A DNA stretch of 64,000 nt, taken from an uncultured bacterium (lineage in GTDB: Bacteria > Planctomycetota > GCA-002687715). Below are positions 18,218 to 34,025 of the stretch, one piece after another. Below the pieces are notes generated by a model. The model ran no database searches and was not told the origin of the DNA. It saw nothing but the letters and a program-made list of their open reading frames with translations. Made by a program: the position numbers and the translations under genes. Position 1 is the first letter of the stretch. Each line of letters opens with the position of its first letter. Where the stretch lies: assembly GCA_902826835.1 (NCBI GenBank), contig CADEGH010000005.1, positions 160,006-224,005 on the forward strand. The letters are read 5' to 3'.

Positions 18218-18914
18218 TCCTCGCGACCGATCGTCCCTCCTGCGTGGCCTCGCGGGGAAGGGCATCGAGATCGGCGCCTTCCATTCGCCCCTAGCGGTTC
18301 CGGCCGAGGCCGAGGTGACCTACGTGGACCGCTTTTCGACAGACGACGCAGCTCGGCTGTTTCAAGAAGCCGGCTCGCACGATTCCGTGGTGCGCCCCTC
18401 CGTACTCGCGCCGGCCGACCATCTCCCCATGTTTGCGGACGGGTCTTTGGATTTTGTCCTCGCGAGTCATCTGCTCGAGCACCTTCCCAATCCCATTCGT
18501 GCCCTGGCCGAATGGCATCGCATTCTGCGGCGCGGAGGCACACTCGTCATTCTGCTCCCCGACTGCCGTTACACCTTTGACTGGCGTCGCTCGCCTACGA
18601 CCCTTCGACATTTGCTCGATGACTACGAAATTGCCGACGGATCCGAGGTGCGACTCCTCCGCGACCGGGATCATTACCTCGATTTTGCTCGGCATGTGAA
18701 CTGCCTCACCGATCCGGGGCAAGCGCGACTCATGGCCGATATCCTGATGGCCGACGATTATCCCATCCACTTCCACTGCTTCACCGCCGAGAGTTTTCGT
18801 TCCCTGACGGAGCACCTGCGCTTGGCCTCGGCCATTCGTTTCGAGGTGCAAGAAACCCTCAGCGCGCCCTGTCACTTCGAATTCGGTTTTCGATTGACCA
18901 AGCCACACGGCTAA
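18210..18914 (+). CDS. SAM-dependent methyltransferase (class I)
   Basis: 234 residues. Motif I is degenerate but recognisable as GKGIEIGAFHSP, followed by YVDRFS (acidic residue of strand 2), then LPMFADGSLDFVLASHLLEHLPNPIRALAEWHRILRRGGTLVILLPD, a typical type-11 methyltransferase motif series. The start ATG lies inside the previous gene's last codons. Such enzymes often methylate sugars or small metabolites; the acceptor is unknown. Its partner upstream is an epimerase-like protein. Confidence 0.85.
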   Translation: MSDPRDRSSLLRGLAGKGIEIGAFHSPLAVPAEAEVTYVDRFSTDDAARLFQEAGSHDSVVRPSVLAPADHLPMFADGSLDFVLASHLLEHLPNPIRALAEWHRILRRGGTLVILLPDCRYTFDWRRSPTTLRHLLDDYEIADGSEVRLLRDRDHYLDFARHVNCLTDPGQARLMADILMADDYPIHFHCFTAESFRSLTEHLRLASAIRFEVQETLSAPCHFEFGFRLTKPHG

Positions 18915-19082
18915 TTCGACGCGGGAGAATCTGCAACCGTTCCCTCGGCCAAGCTGATCGTGAATCGGGTGGCCTGGACGACGACCCGGGCGGAACCCGG
19001 AGTTGAGCTGACCACTCGATGAGAGGGAATCAGGTTCCGCGTTGTCGGACAGATGGGGTCGCGAGGGATTGGACCTTCGTCG

Positions 19083-19859
19083 TCATTTCGACCCGTAGCC
19101 GAGTTCGGCGCCGGCGGTGACGAGGAGATCGATGCCGGTCGAGAAGGTCGCGGCGGTCGCGAGGTAATGGACGGCCAGGGCGACCTCGGTGGCGGTGCCG
19201 AGGCGGCGGATCCATTGGGCGCGGGCGGCGAGGGCGGGGGCGTCGGCGGGATTGGGGAGGGTCTTGGCCCAGGTGTCGAAGAGGGGCGTCGCGATATTGC
19301 CGGGCGAGACGGAATTGACACGCACGCCGTGGGGGGCTTCGTCAATCGCGAGGGCCTTGGTGAACGCGAGGATCGCACCCTTGGTGGCGACATAGCTGGG
19401 AGCCTGAGATTGCCCGAAATGGCCCACCAGGCTCGCGATGTTCACGATACTGCCCCGGGAGCGGCGGAGCGCGGGCAGGGCCAGGCGACAAGCGTTGAAG
19501 ACCGCGATCACGTTGAGTTCGAAGAGGTTTCGAATGTGGGCGGTGTCGAGTTCGCAGAGGTTTTGGGCGGGAGGGTGGGTGCCCGCGTTATTGACCAAAA
19601 GGTCGAGGCGCGCGTCGCGCGCTTCGGCCTCTGCGATCGCGGAGGCCAGCGCGGATTCGTCGGTGACGTCGGCGACGACCCCGGAAACATCGAGACCTTG
19701 CTCACGCGCGCGTTGGACGGCGGATTCCGTGGCGACAGGATCGCGGTCGCAAAAGGTCACGGTGTGCCCACGCTCGGCAAAGAGCATGACGCAGGCGTGT
19801 CCGATTCCCATGGCTCCGCCGGTGACGAATACGGAGAGGCGAGCCGGGTCGTTGGTCAT
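19083..19859 (-). CDS. SDR-family oxidoreductase
   Basis: 258 residues, classical short-chain dehydrogenase. TGGAMGIG at residues 13-20 binds the nucleotide, NNAGT follows at about 90, the catalytic serine sits in IVNIASLVGHFG, and YVATK carries the catalytic Tyr and Lys. The aspartate after strand 2 (FCDRD) suggests NAD preference, though an arginine follows. Last gene of the queA-ligA-thiE-purF operon, 3 bases after the purF stop. Specific substrate not predictable. Confidence 0.92.
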   Translation of the reverse strand: MTNDPARLSVFVTGGAMGIGHACVMLFAERGHTVTFCDRDPVATESAVQRAREQGLDVSGVVADVTDESALASAIAEAEARDARLDLLVNNAGTHPPAQNLCELDTAHIRNLFELNVIAVFNACRLALPALRRSRGSIVNIASLVGHFGQSQAPSYVATKGAILAFTKALAIDEAPHGVRVNSVSPGNIATPLFDTWAKTLPNPADAPALAARAQWIRRLGTATEVALAVHYLATAATFSTGIDLLVTAGAELGYGSK

Positions 19860-19862
19860 GGT

Positions 19863-21254
19863 TCAGACACAACGCGTCGGTAGGGAACCGGGGGGAACCG
19901 CGGTCGGGTAGTCGCCGGTGAAACACGCGGTGCAGAATGCGTCGGCTCCACCTTGGACCGACTTGAGCAGGCCATCGAGCGAAAGGTAAGCGAGCGAATC
20001 GACCCCGAGATAACGGCGAATGGACTCGACGCTCATGCGCGACGCGATCAACTCCTCTCGAGTGGGGAAGTCGATTCCGTAGAAACACGGCCAAAGCACC
20101 GGCGGGCAGGAAATGCGGAAGTGGATTTCGCGTGCGCCGGCTTGTCGGAGCGACTGGATTCGGCCCAAGGAGGTCGTGCCGCGCACGATGCTGTCGTCGA
20201 CCACGACGAGGCGTTTCCCACCCACGACTTCCGGCACCGGGGCGAGTTTCAAGCGCACCGAAGAGAGGCGAGCCTCGGGACTGGGCTTGAGGAAGGTGCG
20301 ACCGACGTAGTGGTTCTTGATGAAGCCCTTGTCCTGCGGGATCCCGGATTCCTGGGAATAGCCCTGGGCCGCAGAAACCCCCGACTCGGGCACTGCCACC
20401 ACGATGTCGGCGTCGGCGGGGCTTTCCTTCGCGAGGGCGGCGCCGAGGCGCGTGCGGACGAGGTGGACGTTTTCGCCGAACACCCGCGAATCGGGGCGGG
20501 CGAAATACACGTGCTCGAAGATGCACTGGGCAGGACGACGCGCTTCGGCGTAACGGCGCGAACTGAGTCCGTCCTTGTTGATGGTGACGTGTTCGCCCGG
20601 AGCGACATCGCGAACGAACTCGGCGCCGAACAGGGTGAACGCGCAAGTTTCGGAGGCCACCAGCCACGCGCCCTTCTCCGTGCGACCGATGGAGAGGGGT
20701 CTAAATCCGTTGGGATCCCGGACGGCGTGAATTTCGCCGGGGCGGAGAATCACCAGCGAGAATGCGCCTTCGAGGCGCCGGAGCGTGCGATGCAGGCTGC
20801 CGGTGAAATCGGCGCCCCCTTCGCGGCCGAGCAGGTTGACGATGGTCTCGGTGTCGCTGCTCGTGAAGAACGTGGCGCCTGCCTTCTCGCATTCCTCGCG
20901 CAGCGCGGCCTTGTTCGTGATATCGCCGTTGTGGGCCAGGGCGACCGGGCCGCCGCGGTAGTGAACGAGCAGAGGTTGGGCGTTCCGGGGATCGGGGCCG
21001 CCAGTCGTGGCGTAGCGGACGTGTCCGATGCCGATGCGGCCAGGGAGGGCTTCCACCTGGTCGCGGCTCAGGGCCGACGTCACGAGTCCGCTGCCCCGTT
21101 CGCAGCGCAGATCTTTTTCGTGCGCGACCGCGATTCCCGCACTCTCTTGCCCGCGGTGCTGGAGCGCCTGGAGGCCGAGGTGGATCATCGCAGCCGCGTG
21201 CTCCTCGCCGTACACCCCGAAGAGACCGCAGTAGTGGCCGATCCTAGTTTCCAA
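19863..21254 (-). CDS. purF: Amidophosphoribosyltransferase
   Basis: 463 residues. Makes 5-phosphoribosylamine from PRPP and glutamine, the first step of purine synthesis. The start is a TTG preceded by GGAGG nine bases away and overlapping the previous stop; it gives the 8-residue propeptide (M)ETRIGHY before the catalytic Cys9 in CGLFGVYG. Conserved pieces: ALQHRGQESAGI, GIGHVRYAT, ALAHNGDI, the PRPP loop VVVDDSIVRGTTS and the late ACFTGDYP. Longer in-frame readings would destroy the propeptide geometry and were rejected. Confidence 0.95.
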   Translation of the reverse strand: METRIGHYCGLFGVYGEEHAAAMIHLGLQALQHRGQESAGIAVAHEKDLRCERGSGLVTSALSRDQVEALPGRIGIGHVRYATTGGPDPRNAQPLLVHYRGGPVALAHNGDITNKAALREECEKAGATFFTSSDTETIVNLLGREGGADFTGSLHRTLRRLEGAFSLVILRPGEIHAVRDPNGFRPLSIGRTEKGAWLVASETCAFTLFGAEFVRDVAPGEHVTINKDGLSSRRYAEARRPAQCIFEHVYFARPDSRVFGENVHLVRTRLGAALAKESPADADIVVAVPESGVSAAQGYSQESGIPQDKGFIKNHYVGRTFLKPSPEARLSSVRLKLAPVPEVVGGKRLVVVDDSIVRGTTSLGRIQSLRQAGAREIHFRISCPPVLWPCFYGIDFPTREELIASRMSVESIRRYLGVDSLAYLSLDGLLKSVQGGADAFCTACFTGDYPTAVPPGSLPTRCV

Positions 21255-21813
21255 GCGAACGATCCTCCGCGCGCATGATCTCCTCCTCCAGATCCCGGCG
21301 GAAGGGATTGGAAGGGAGGGCACGCAGCGCTTTTTTGGCGTGACGAATCGCGGGGCCAAACTGGCCAGCGCGACGGGCGGCCCTGGCAAGGGCGAGGCGG
21401 ACTTCGGGATCTCCAGGATCGAGGTCCAGGAGTTGGTCTCGCAGTTCCCGGGCTTTTGCGGCGCGACCGGCCGTCTCCTCGGCCTCGGCCACGGCCAGAA
21501 TCTCGCGGCGTCGGATTTGGACTTTGCGCCGGCGCGCCCAGACCGCGAGGCGGAAGATGTCGAAAAGTCCGTACAGGGTGATTCCCGCTCCGCCGACCAT
21601 CCCGACCTTGACGGACCAATCACCGAGCGGCGGGCTCGGCACCACCGCCGAGAGCAGCGCCAGATTCCAAAAGAAGGTGGCGGTGAGGAAGAGGAAGTAG
21701 CCTCGGCGGGCTCGCCCAATCCACAGATGCCCGAGCCCCGCCACGGGGGAGAGGAGGAGGGCCATGAGGCTCGGACGAGCGCCGACAGGGGCGGCCATGG
21801 GTGGGGTTAGCAA
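21244..21813 (-). CDS. Membrane protein with TPR-like tail
   Basis: 189 residues. The N-terminal half has two or three hydrophobic helices (GARPSLMALLLSPVAGLGHLWIG, FLFLTATFFWNLALLSAVV, VGMVGGAGITLYGLFDIFRLAVW) with an early motif resembling TM2-domain proteins. The C-terminal half (residues about 110-175) is a tetratricopeptide-like helical pair (AKARELRDQLLDLDPGDPEVRLALARAARRAGQ). No function can be assigned. It overlaps purF by 11 bases and lies 15 bases after thiE, so it is part of the operon. Confidence 0.7.
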   Translation of the reverse strand: MLTPPMAAPVGARPSLMALLLSPVAGLGHLWIGRARRGYFLFLTATFFWNLALLSAVVPSPPLGDWSVKVGMVGGAGITLYGLFDIFRLAVWARRRKVQIRRREILAVAEAEETAGRAAKARELRDQLLDLDPGDPEVRLALARAARRAGQFGPAIRHAKKALRALPSNPFRRDLEEEIMRAEDRSLGN

Positions 21814-21828
21814 GGAAGTGGGCAGAGA

Positions 21829-22488
21829 TCAGTCGGTCTGGCCGGAATTCAGGATCGATTTCAGCGCGGCCGCCTCCGCCTCCGGGTCATCGGCCTTGCA
21901 GAGGGCGCCCGAAACCGCAGCCCTCCTGAGGCCCGCCGCAACCGCCGCGGGAAGCGTGACTCGGGTCAGACCGCCGATCCCAAACCCGAGGCAGGGGGCG
22001 ACCGCGAGGTTCTCCCGCAGGTGAGCGAGGCCCAGGCCCGGGAGGCCCTTCGTCGAGGTATCGAAGAGCGGACCGATGCCGACGTAGTCGATAGCGAGCT
22101 CGGCGGCTCGCCGAAGATCGGAGACCGAGTGGGTGCTGAGCCCGATCCACTGGGTGGGCGCGAGGATCCGCCGCACCGCTTCCACCGGAAGATCGTCCTG
22201 CCCGACGTGCACGCCATCCGCACCGACGATGCGAGCAAGGTCGGGACGGTTGTTCACGACGAGCGGGACCCCGGCGGACTCCGTCCGGGCGCGTACGGTG
22301 CGCAGCCACTCGTAGAGGTCACGGTCGGTGGCGGTCGGCTCGCGCACTTGGACGAGGTCGACTCCGCCTTTCAAGGTCGCCGCGAGGACGTCCAGGGGGT
22401 TTCGGACGCAGAGCGAGCGCGTGAGCAAAAAGTAGAGCCGCGCGTGGTCAGGAAACGGTCGTTGGCCGGCATCGGACACTGGGGGCAT
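21829..22488 (-). CDS. thiE: Thiamine-phosphate synthase
   Basis: 219 residues. Couples HMP-pyrophosphate with the thiazole phosphate to give thiamine phosphate. Family features along the TIM barrel: LYFLLTRSLC, GGVDLVQVREP, VVNNRPDLARIVGADGVHVGQDDLP, WIGLSTHSVSDLRRA, DYVGIGPLFDTSTKG and FGIGG. It follows ligA by 3 bases. With purF in the same operon and thiD further along at 60645, it touches both ends of the AIR-to-thiamine route. Confidence 0.93.
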   Translation of the reverse strand: MPPVSDAGQRPFPDHARLYFLLTRSLCVRNPLDVLAATLKGGVDLVQVREPTATDRDLYEWLRTVRARTESAGVPLVVNNRPDLARIVGADGVHVGQDDLPVEAVRRILAPTQWIGLSTHSVSDLRRAAELAIDYVGIGPLFDTSTKGLPGLGLAHLRENLAVAPCLGFGIGGLTRVTLPAAVAAGLRRAAVSGALCKADDPEAEAAALKSILNSGQTD

Positions 22489-22491
22489 GCG

Positions 22492-25603
<3,112 letters not shown>

Positions 25604-25732
25604 CGGGTTGAGGCGGAGGGGGCCAGCCCTATCATGGCCGACCCCAGGCCCAGACCCAAAACGGGCACCGAGTCAAAATCTCACTGGGGTCGCCGCGACT
25701 TCCCGAGGCAGAGGCGCCCTGATGACTTCGGG

Positions 25733-25760
25733 GGCTGACCAGGCCATCAGCCTAGCCTGG
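25733..25760 (+). repeat. Two interlocked inverted repeats upstream of the glycosyltransferase
   Basis: GGCTGA (25733-25738) can pair with TCAGCC (25747-25752), and CCAGGC (25739-25744) with GCCTGG (25755-25760). The arms interleave, so the two six-base hairpins are mutually exclusive rather than nested. They lie about 40 bases before the glycosyltransferase ATG, within the expected leader. Confidence 0.45.
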
Positions 25761-25801
25761 CCGACCCTGCGCCCCTTCCTCGTTATTGAGATCCTCCCCC
25801 C

Positions 25802-27376
<1,575 letters not shown>

Positions 27377-27410
27377 CCTCCGGAGCGCACTCAACCTCTT
27401 CGGCGGTGTC

Positions 27411-28556
27411 TCACTCGCGCGGTCGGGAAAAGTAGCGCCGCAGAATCACCTCTGCCGCCGCACCTTGCGGAGCTCGACTGCCGCGCGAGCGCGTTGATCC
27501 GCCCTCCACGACCGAACTGCGAGGCGAGGGGCTTACTGAACTTGGGTCGGTGGCCGCCGCGCCGGCTCCGGGGCCGGGAGTGGCATTCAAATCGACGGCC
27601 ACCGCCATGGTGGGCGTGGACTCGGACAGGGTGGCTAGGTTCTCGATCCACTCCCCGAGAATCGCACCTGCCGCCGCTGATGAACCCGACCGCAACGCCG
27701 TGGCGGCACTCGCCAGAGCGGACTGATCCTCGCCGCCCGAGAGCTTGCCGGCGGATTCGAGGGCCAGCGCCAGCGCGTGCGCCTCGGGCGCACTCCATTG
27801 ACCCGCTCGGAGTGCCTCCGCGGCATTCTCCCAGGCGGCGCGGTCGTCCGCGGGCGATTCGCTGGCGAGTGCGAGGCCGAGTTCGCGACCGGCAGACGTG
27901 GCCGCGAGACGCTCGATCGCGGCGGCTGAGAAGGCGCGATCCGAGGCGCGAGGGTCGCCGGCGGAACCTTCGTCCGACCGTGGCTGGTCAATGCGTTTTT
28001 CGGATTGAGTCTTCGGGGCCCCCGGGATGGATGGCGACCCCGTCTCGGTAGTGCTGCCTTGAGCTATCGGGCGAGAGGCGCCATCGGCGGGATGCGGAAT
28101 CGCCTGGATCACGCCCGCGATGAAGACGCCCATCAGGAGGCGTTGCCCGATTTGGCGGCTGGCGGGCGCCAACGAGGGCCGGGGGGTCTGACTGGCCAGA
28201 GTGGCGCAGCGTGCGTCCAACAACTCGGAGTAGGGGGCTGGCGGCGCCGAGGCACGGGCCAAGAAAAGAGCCTCCTCCCCGGCTTGGGACCCTGCCAGGG
28301 CCGCCGCCGCGCGCGGCGAGCTATGACCGAGCAGCCGGAGGAGGGGGACGGCCAGGCCGGCCGCGAGCAGGAGCGCCAAGCCCTGGCGGGGAAGAGTCGG
28401 GCCACCGAACGCTCCGCTCGTGCCGTCTATAATGGTGACGGCCAGCGCTGGACCGAAGTATCGAAGCGCTGCCTGCAACCCCGCTTCAGCGCGGACCACT
28501 CGGCCGGCGTGGTGCAGGAAGGGTTCGGTCGGATTCAGACTCAGAATTTGTCCCAC
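27411..28556 (-). CDS. Membrane protein of unknown function with low-complexity tail
   Basis: 381 residues from a GTG that overlaps the end of the preceding gene by 16 bases. Two hydrophobic segments are visible (GLALLLAAGLAVPLLRLLG near residues 58-76 and GVFIAGVIQAI near 145). The rest is alanine- and serine-rich and looks helical and extracytoplasmic. The arginine-rich end lacks any recognised motif. Codon pattern supports translation, but I recognise no family. Coupled to the YdjY-like gene. Confidence 0.55.
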   Translation of the reverse strand: MGQILSLNPTEPFLHHAGRVVRAEAGLQAALRYFGPALAVTIIDGTSGAFGGPTLPRQGLALLLAAGLAVPLLRLLGHSSPRAAAALAGSQAGEEALFLARASAPPAPYSELLDARCATLASQTPRPSLAPASRQIGQRLLMGVFIAGVIQAIPHPADGASRPIAQGSTTETGSPSIPGAPKTQSEKRIDQPRSDEGSAGDPRASDRAFSAAAIERLAATSAGRELGLALASESPADDRAAWENAAEALRAGQWSAPEAHALALALESAGKLSGGEDQSALASAATALRSGSSAAAGAILGEWIENLATLSESTPTMAVAVDLNATPGPGAGAAATDPSSVSPSPRSSVVEGGSTRSRGSRAPQGAAAEVILRRYFSRPRE

Positions 28557-29533
28557 CCCGGGTCCGGCTCCTTACGGAAGAACACCCGCACCTTCGTACC
28601 CGGCTTCGGCGCGATGTTCGGATGAACGAACCAGTTGTTCTCGTCCGCAGCGCCGGGCAGCGGGCAGGCGAGCAGCGAATCGAGCGAGTACTTGAAGCTG
28701 ATGGCAGCGAGATTCTTGTAGAGGTCGGCCGCGAAGTGCCGCTCCCAAGTGCGGTCGTCCGTGAACCAGCGCGACGCGGTGAAAACCCACTTGGTGCGGG
28801 CCATCGTCTCGTCCTGAGAACGATCGAGGATGAGATCCTCGGCGCGCATCGGCTTCTTTTGCCCGTCCCAGACGACGTAGACGTAGGCGCCCGACGCGGA
28901 TTCGCCCCAGGTCCACGCTTCGGGGTCCGGCTCGGACTCGGCTAGACCGAGGTCCTCGAGAGCCAGCTTCAACGCCATCGGCCGAACTTTGAGCAGGATC
29001 AGGGACTCGTAGGCGCGCCCTCCCTCCGCCACCGCGAGGAATTCGATGGCGCGGTTGGTTTCACTCATCTCGCCCTCGACCACCTCGACCATGCCACGGT
29101 CTTCGTGGATGAGGATGCCCTCCTTCCTGAGTTCCTCCCGCAGCGCTGCCTTGGCCGCGGCGGTGTCCGCGGGCGCCCCCCCTCCGGAAGCGGGAAGATT
29201 GTCGATCTTCGACGACAGCTTTTCGAAGATGCCGACCAGGTCGCGCCGCAGGCTGCGCTCGGAGTCCAAGACCATCCCCTGGAGTTCCGAGAGGAGTTGA
29301 ATGGCCTCGGCCAGAGTGGCCTGTTTGGGGAGACCTCCGGTCGCCGGTTTGGGCGGCGGCACCAACACCGCCTGGAGTTCCGCCAAACGGGACTCGATGG
29401 CGGCGAGGCGGGTTTCGGCGGCCGGGGTCGTCGAACCGTCCGGGGTCCGGGGGCCGCCGAAGAAGTGGAGGGTCAAGAAGCCTGAGCCCACCATCGCCGC
29501 AGCGACGGATAGCAGAACGAGGGGGGTCCGCAT
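28541..29533 (-). CDS. YdjY-domain-like exported protein
   Basis: 330 residues. MRTPLVLLSVAAAMVGSGFLTLHFFGG is an N-terminal anchor or signal. A coiled-coil-like region with AAIESRLAELQAVL, then ELLSELQ-type helices, precedes a C-terminal domain of about 190 residues (residues 135-330) with EVVEGEMSETNRAIEFLAVAEGGRAYESLILLKVRPMALKLALEDLGL and ASGAYVYVVWDG, resembling the YdjY domain common in Planctomycetes. The function of that domain is unknown. Its ribosome-binding site (GAGGT) lies in the stem of the hairpin at 29540-29590. Confidence 0.65.
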   Translation of the reverse strand: MRTPLVLLSVAAAMVGSGFLTLHFFGGPRTPDGSTTPAAETRLAAIESRLAELQAVLVPPPKPATGGLPKQATLAEAIQLLSELQGMVLDSERSLRRDLVGIFEKLSSKIDNLPASGGGAPADTAAAKAALREELRKEGILIHEDRGMVEVVEGEMSETNRAIEFLAVAEGGRAYESLILLKVRPMALKLALEDLGLAESEPDPEAWTWGESASGAYVYVVWDGQKKPMRAEDLILDRSQDETMARTKWVFTASRWFTDDRTWERHFAADLYKNLAAISFKYSLDSLLACPLPGAADENNWFVHPNIAPKPGTKVRVFFRKEPDPGWDKF

Positions 29534-29539
29534 CGAGTG

Positions 29540-29590
29540 ACCTCGGGGTGGCTGATAAGTGCCCCAAGAACGAGGGGCACTCTCCGAGGT
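29540..29590 (-). terminator. Nested hairpin between clpC and the YdjY-like gene
   Basis: Outer arms ACCTCGG/CCGAGGT enclose a perfect inner stem AGTGCCCC/GGGGCACT with an 8-base loop. No T-run follows on the minus strand, so termination would be weak. The outer 3-prime arm contains the GAGGT of the downstream YdjY-like gene, so it may also limit that gene's translation. Confidence 0.5.
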
Positions 29591-29627
29591 TCATCTTACG
29601 GGACGACCGGGCTGGTCCCGAGGTCGG

Positions 29628-32132
<2,505 letters not shown>

Positions 32133-32216
32133 CGTCGTCTCCTCGGGTGCCCACCTGGACACCCTGTCATGTCGTCCTGGCAGCCCCCTCTCCTTGCGAC
32201 GGGGTGGCTGAAGAAC

Positions 32217-32222
32217 CTTATA
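32217..32222 (-). promoter_or_regulatory. Possible -10 element for clpC
   Basis: On the minus strand TATAAG lies 85 bases upstream of the clpC ATG in the 176-base gap after mcsB. A good -35 is not present at 17 bases, but a short inverted repeat (GCCCGA/TCGGGC) sits just upstream. clpC may therefore have its own promoter in addition to read-through from mcsAB. Confidence 0.3.
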
Positions 32223-32308
32223 GCGCCCGAAATTCCATCCTCGGGCCCGGAAACCCCAAGGCGGGGGTCTCCCAGCTTTCTACGGAAGCAAACCCGGGGC
32301 CAGAGTCA

Positions 32309-33370
32309 CTAATTCGACTCGGCCTTGAACCTTTCCCGCAGTAGGGTCGCTCGGACGGCGTCGCGGTCGTCGGCGCGGATCTCCTTGCCGCGGATGGCCT
32401 GGAGATGGCCGGGCTGGGTGAGAACCAGAAGTTCGTTGAGATCCCCGATCCGAAGGTCGCCGTAGAGCTTCATACTGATGCCGAGGCGGACGGCGGAAAG
32501 TAGGCTTTGGGACTCCTCCGACCCCACCAAGCGGGCGGTCCGTAAGACTCCCACACTGCGCCAGATTTTGTCCTCGACCCGCGCTCGGCTTTCCTCGAGC
32601 AGGTGCTGGCGCACCCCGCGTTCGTAGTCGACGATTTTGGCGACGATGGCCCGCACCACCTCGGCGATCTCTTCTTCGGTGCGTCCGAGGGTGTGCTGAT
32701 TCGAGATCTGCACGACGTCGCCGACCGCCTTGCTGCCCTCTCCGTGGGACCCGCGCACTGCCAACCCGACCCGGCTCGCCGCGTTGAAGACTTTGTCCAT
32801 TTGCTCCCCCAGTACCAGCCCCGGCAGGTGCATCATGACGGAGATGCGGAGTCCGGTTCCGACGTTGGTTGGGCAGGCGGTCAGGTAGCCGAGTTGGTCG
32901 TCGAAGGCGTAGGGGATGCGCGTCTCCAGCTTGCGGTCGATTTCGATGGCCATCGCGAGCGCCTCGTCGATCGCGAGCCCCGGGCGAATGACCTGGATCC
33001 GGAGGTGATCCTCCTCGTTGGTCATGATGCTGATCTGCTCCGCGCTGCTGAAGCAGACGCCGCGGTCGCCATCACCCTGCGCGAGCTCCCGGCTGATCAA
33101 GTGCCGCTCCATCAGGAGCAGCCTTTCGATCGGCTTCAGCCCGTCGAGGTTCCAGTAATGCAGATCCTCGGCGGGCCGCGCCTCCCCGAGCCAGCCCGCG
33201 AGGCGCGCTTCGAATTCGCGGCGGGGGTCCGGCTCCTTCAGCCGCGCCGGAAACGGATAGCCCTCGACGTTCCTCGCGAGGCGGATCCGGGTGGAAAACA
33301 CCACGTCCCCGCAGGGCCCGAGAGTTTTGAGCCAGGGGCTTGGGTGCAGGGCCAAATCAGCGGGTCTCAT
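32309..33370 (-). CDS. mcsB: Protein arginine kinase McsB
   Basis: 353 residues from the ATG after GGCAGGGCT (12 bases inside a longer reading at 33382). Phosphorylates arginines on misfolded proteins, marking them for ClpC in Firmicutes. Kinase landmarks: FSTRIRLARNVEGYPFP, ISIMTNEEDHLRIQ, GYLTACPTNVGTGLRISVMMHLPGL and AVRGSHGEGSKAVGDVVQISNQ. The C-terminal phospho-arginine binding motif RDxxRA is present as RDAVRA. Start overlaps mcsA by 14 bases. Confidence 0.93.
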   Translation of the reverse strand: MRPADLALHPSPWLKTLGPCGDVVFSTRIRLARNVEGYPFPARLKEPDPRREFEARLAGWLGEARPAEDLHYWNLDGLKPIERLLLMERHLISRELAQGDGDRGVCFSSAEQISIMTNEEDHLRIQVIRPGLAIDEALAMAIEIDRKLETRIPYAFDDQLGYLTACPTNVGTGLRISVMMHLPGLVLGEQMDKVFNAASRVGLAVRGSHGEGSKAVGDVVQISNQHTLGRTEEEIAEVVRAIVAKIVDYERGVRQHLLEESRARVEDKIWRSVGVLRTARLVGSEESQSLLSAVRLGISMKLYGDLRIGDLNELLVLTQPGHLQAIRGKEIRADDRDAVRATLLRERFKAESN

Positions 33371-33896
33371 AGCCCTGCCCATCCGGTTTTTGGAGACACT
33401 CGAGCTGGTCCCTCAACTCGGCAGCCCGCTCGAATCGCTCCTCCGCGATCGCGGCGGCCAGATCGGTCCTCAGGGTGTCGATCCGGCGCTGCCGGCTGCG
33501 GCGTGCGAGGGCGCGCTCCGAGACCCTGCCCACGTGTTTGGGGGTGCCGCCGGTCTTTTGGATCTTGTCGATGAGTCCGACCAGGATGGACTTGAACACC
33601 TGGTAGTCCTCCGGACAACCCAGGCGGTTTTGCTGCTGAAAATCGGCGAAGGTGTGGCCGCAGCTTTCACAGAGAAGGTCTGGAGTCGCCACCTTCTTGA
33701 TCGTGTTCAACAGATCCGAGACGGCGGCCGGCAGGATTTCCTCAAGCTTCGTGGCGACGCCCAGGGCGCTGGGATCGATGATCAGCCCGCGTTGATCGGC
33801 GCAGGCCCCGCAGAGGTGGACCTCGCGCTTTTTCCCATCGATGACCTCGATGAGATGGACGCTGACCCCGTCGACTCCACAAACGTCACAGCCCAA
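33357..33896 (-). CDS. mcsA: McsA-like activator with zinc-binding CxxC pairs and UVR motif
   Basis: 179 residues. Two CxxC pairs in the N-terminal part (MGCDVCG and HLCGAC) plus LLCESCGH near residue 78 resemble the zinc sites of McsA, which activates McsB. The C-terminal UVR motif (LRTDLAAAIAEERFERAAELRDQLECLQ) is shared with UvrB, UvrC and ClpC. No ctsR-type repressor gene lies upstream, unlike in Firmicutes. Confidence 0.88.
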   Translation of the reverse strand: MGCDVCGVDGVSVHLIEVIDGKKREVHLCGACADQRGLIIDPSALGVATKLEEILPAAVSDLLNTIKKVATPDLLCESCGHTFADFQQQNRLGCPEDYQVFKSILVGLIDKIQKTGGTPKHVGRVSERALARRSRQRRIDTLRTDLAAAIAEERFERAAELRDQLECLQKPDGQGYETR

Positions 33897-34025
33897 TCCC
33901 GTTCCTCGGTGGTGGTGAGAGGTGGCAAATCGCCAGGTGGCAGTTTACCAGCACGAGGGTGCCTGCTTGGGCGACGCCGGGGAATTTCGCCTTCGAAACC
34001 GGCCTTCTGGCGCGGTCCCGGGTCC

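Noticed and set aside
25604..25732. Possible preQ1 riboswitch before queA
   Set aside because: The leader lacks the compact preQ1 aptamer consensus and its A-rich tail; queA is enough to explain the region.
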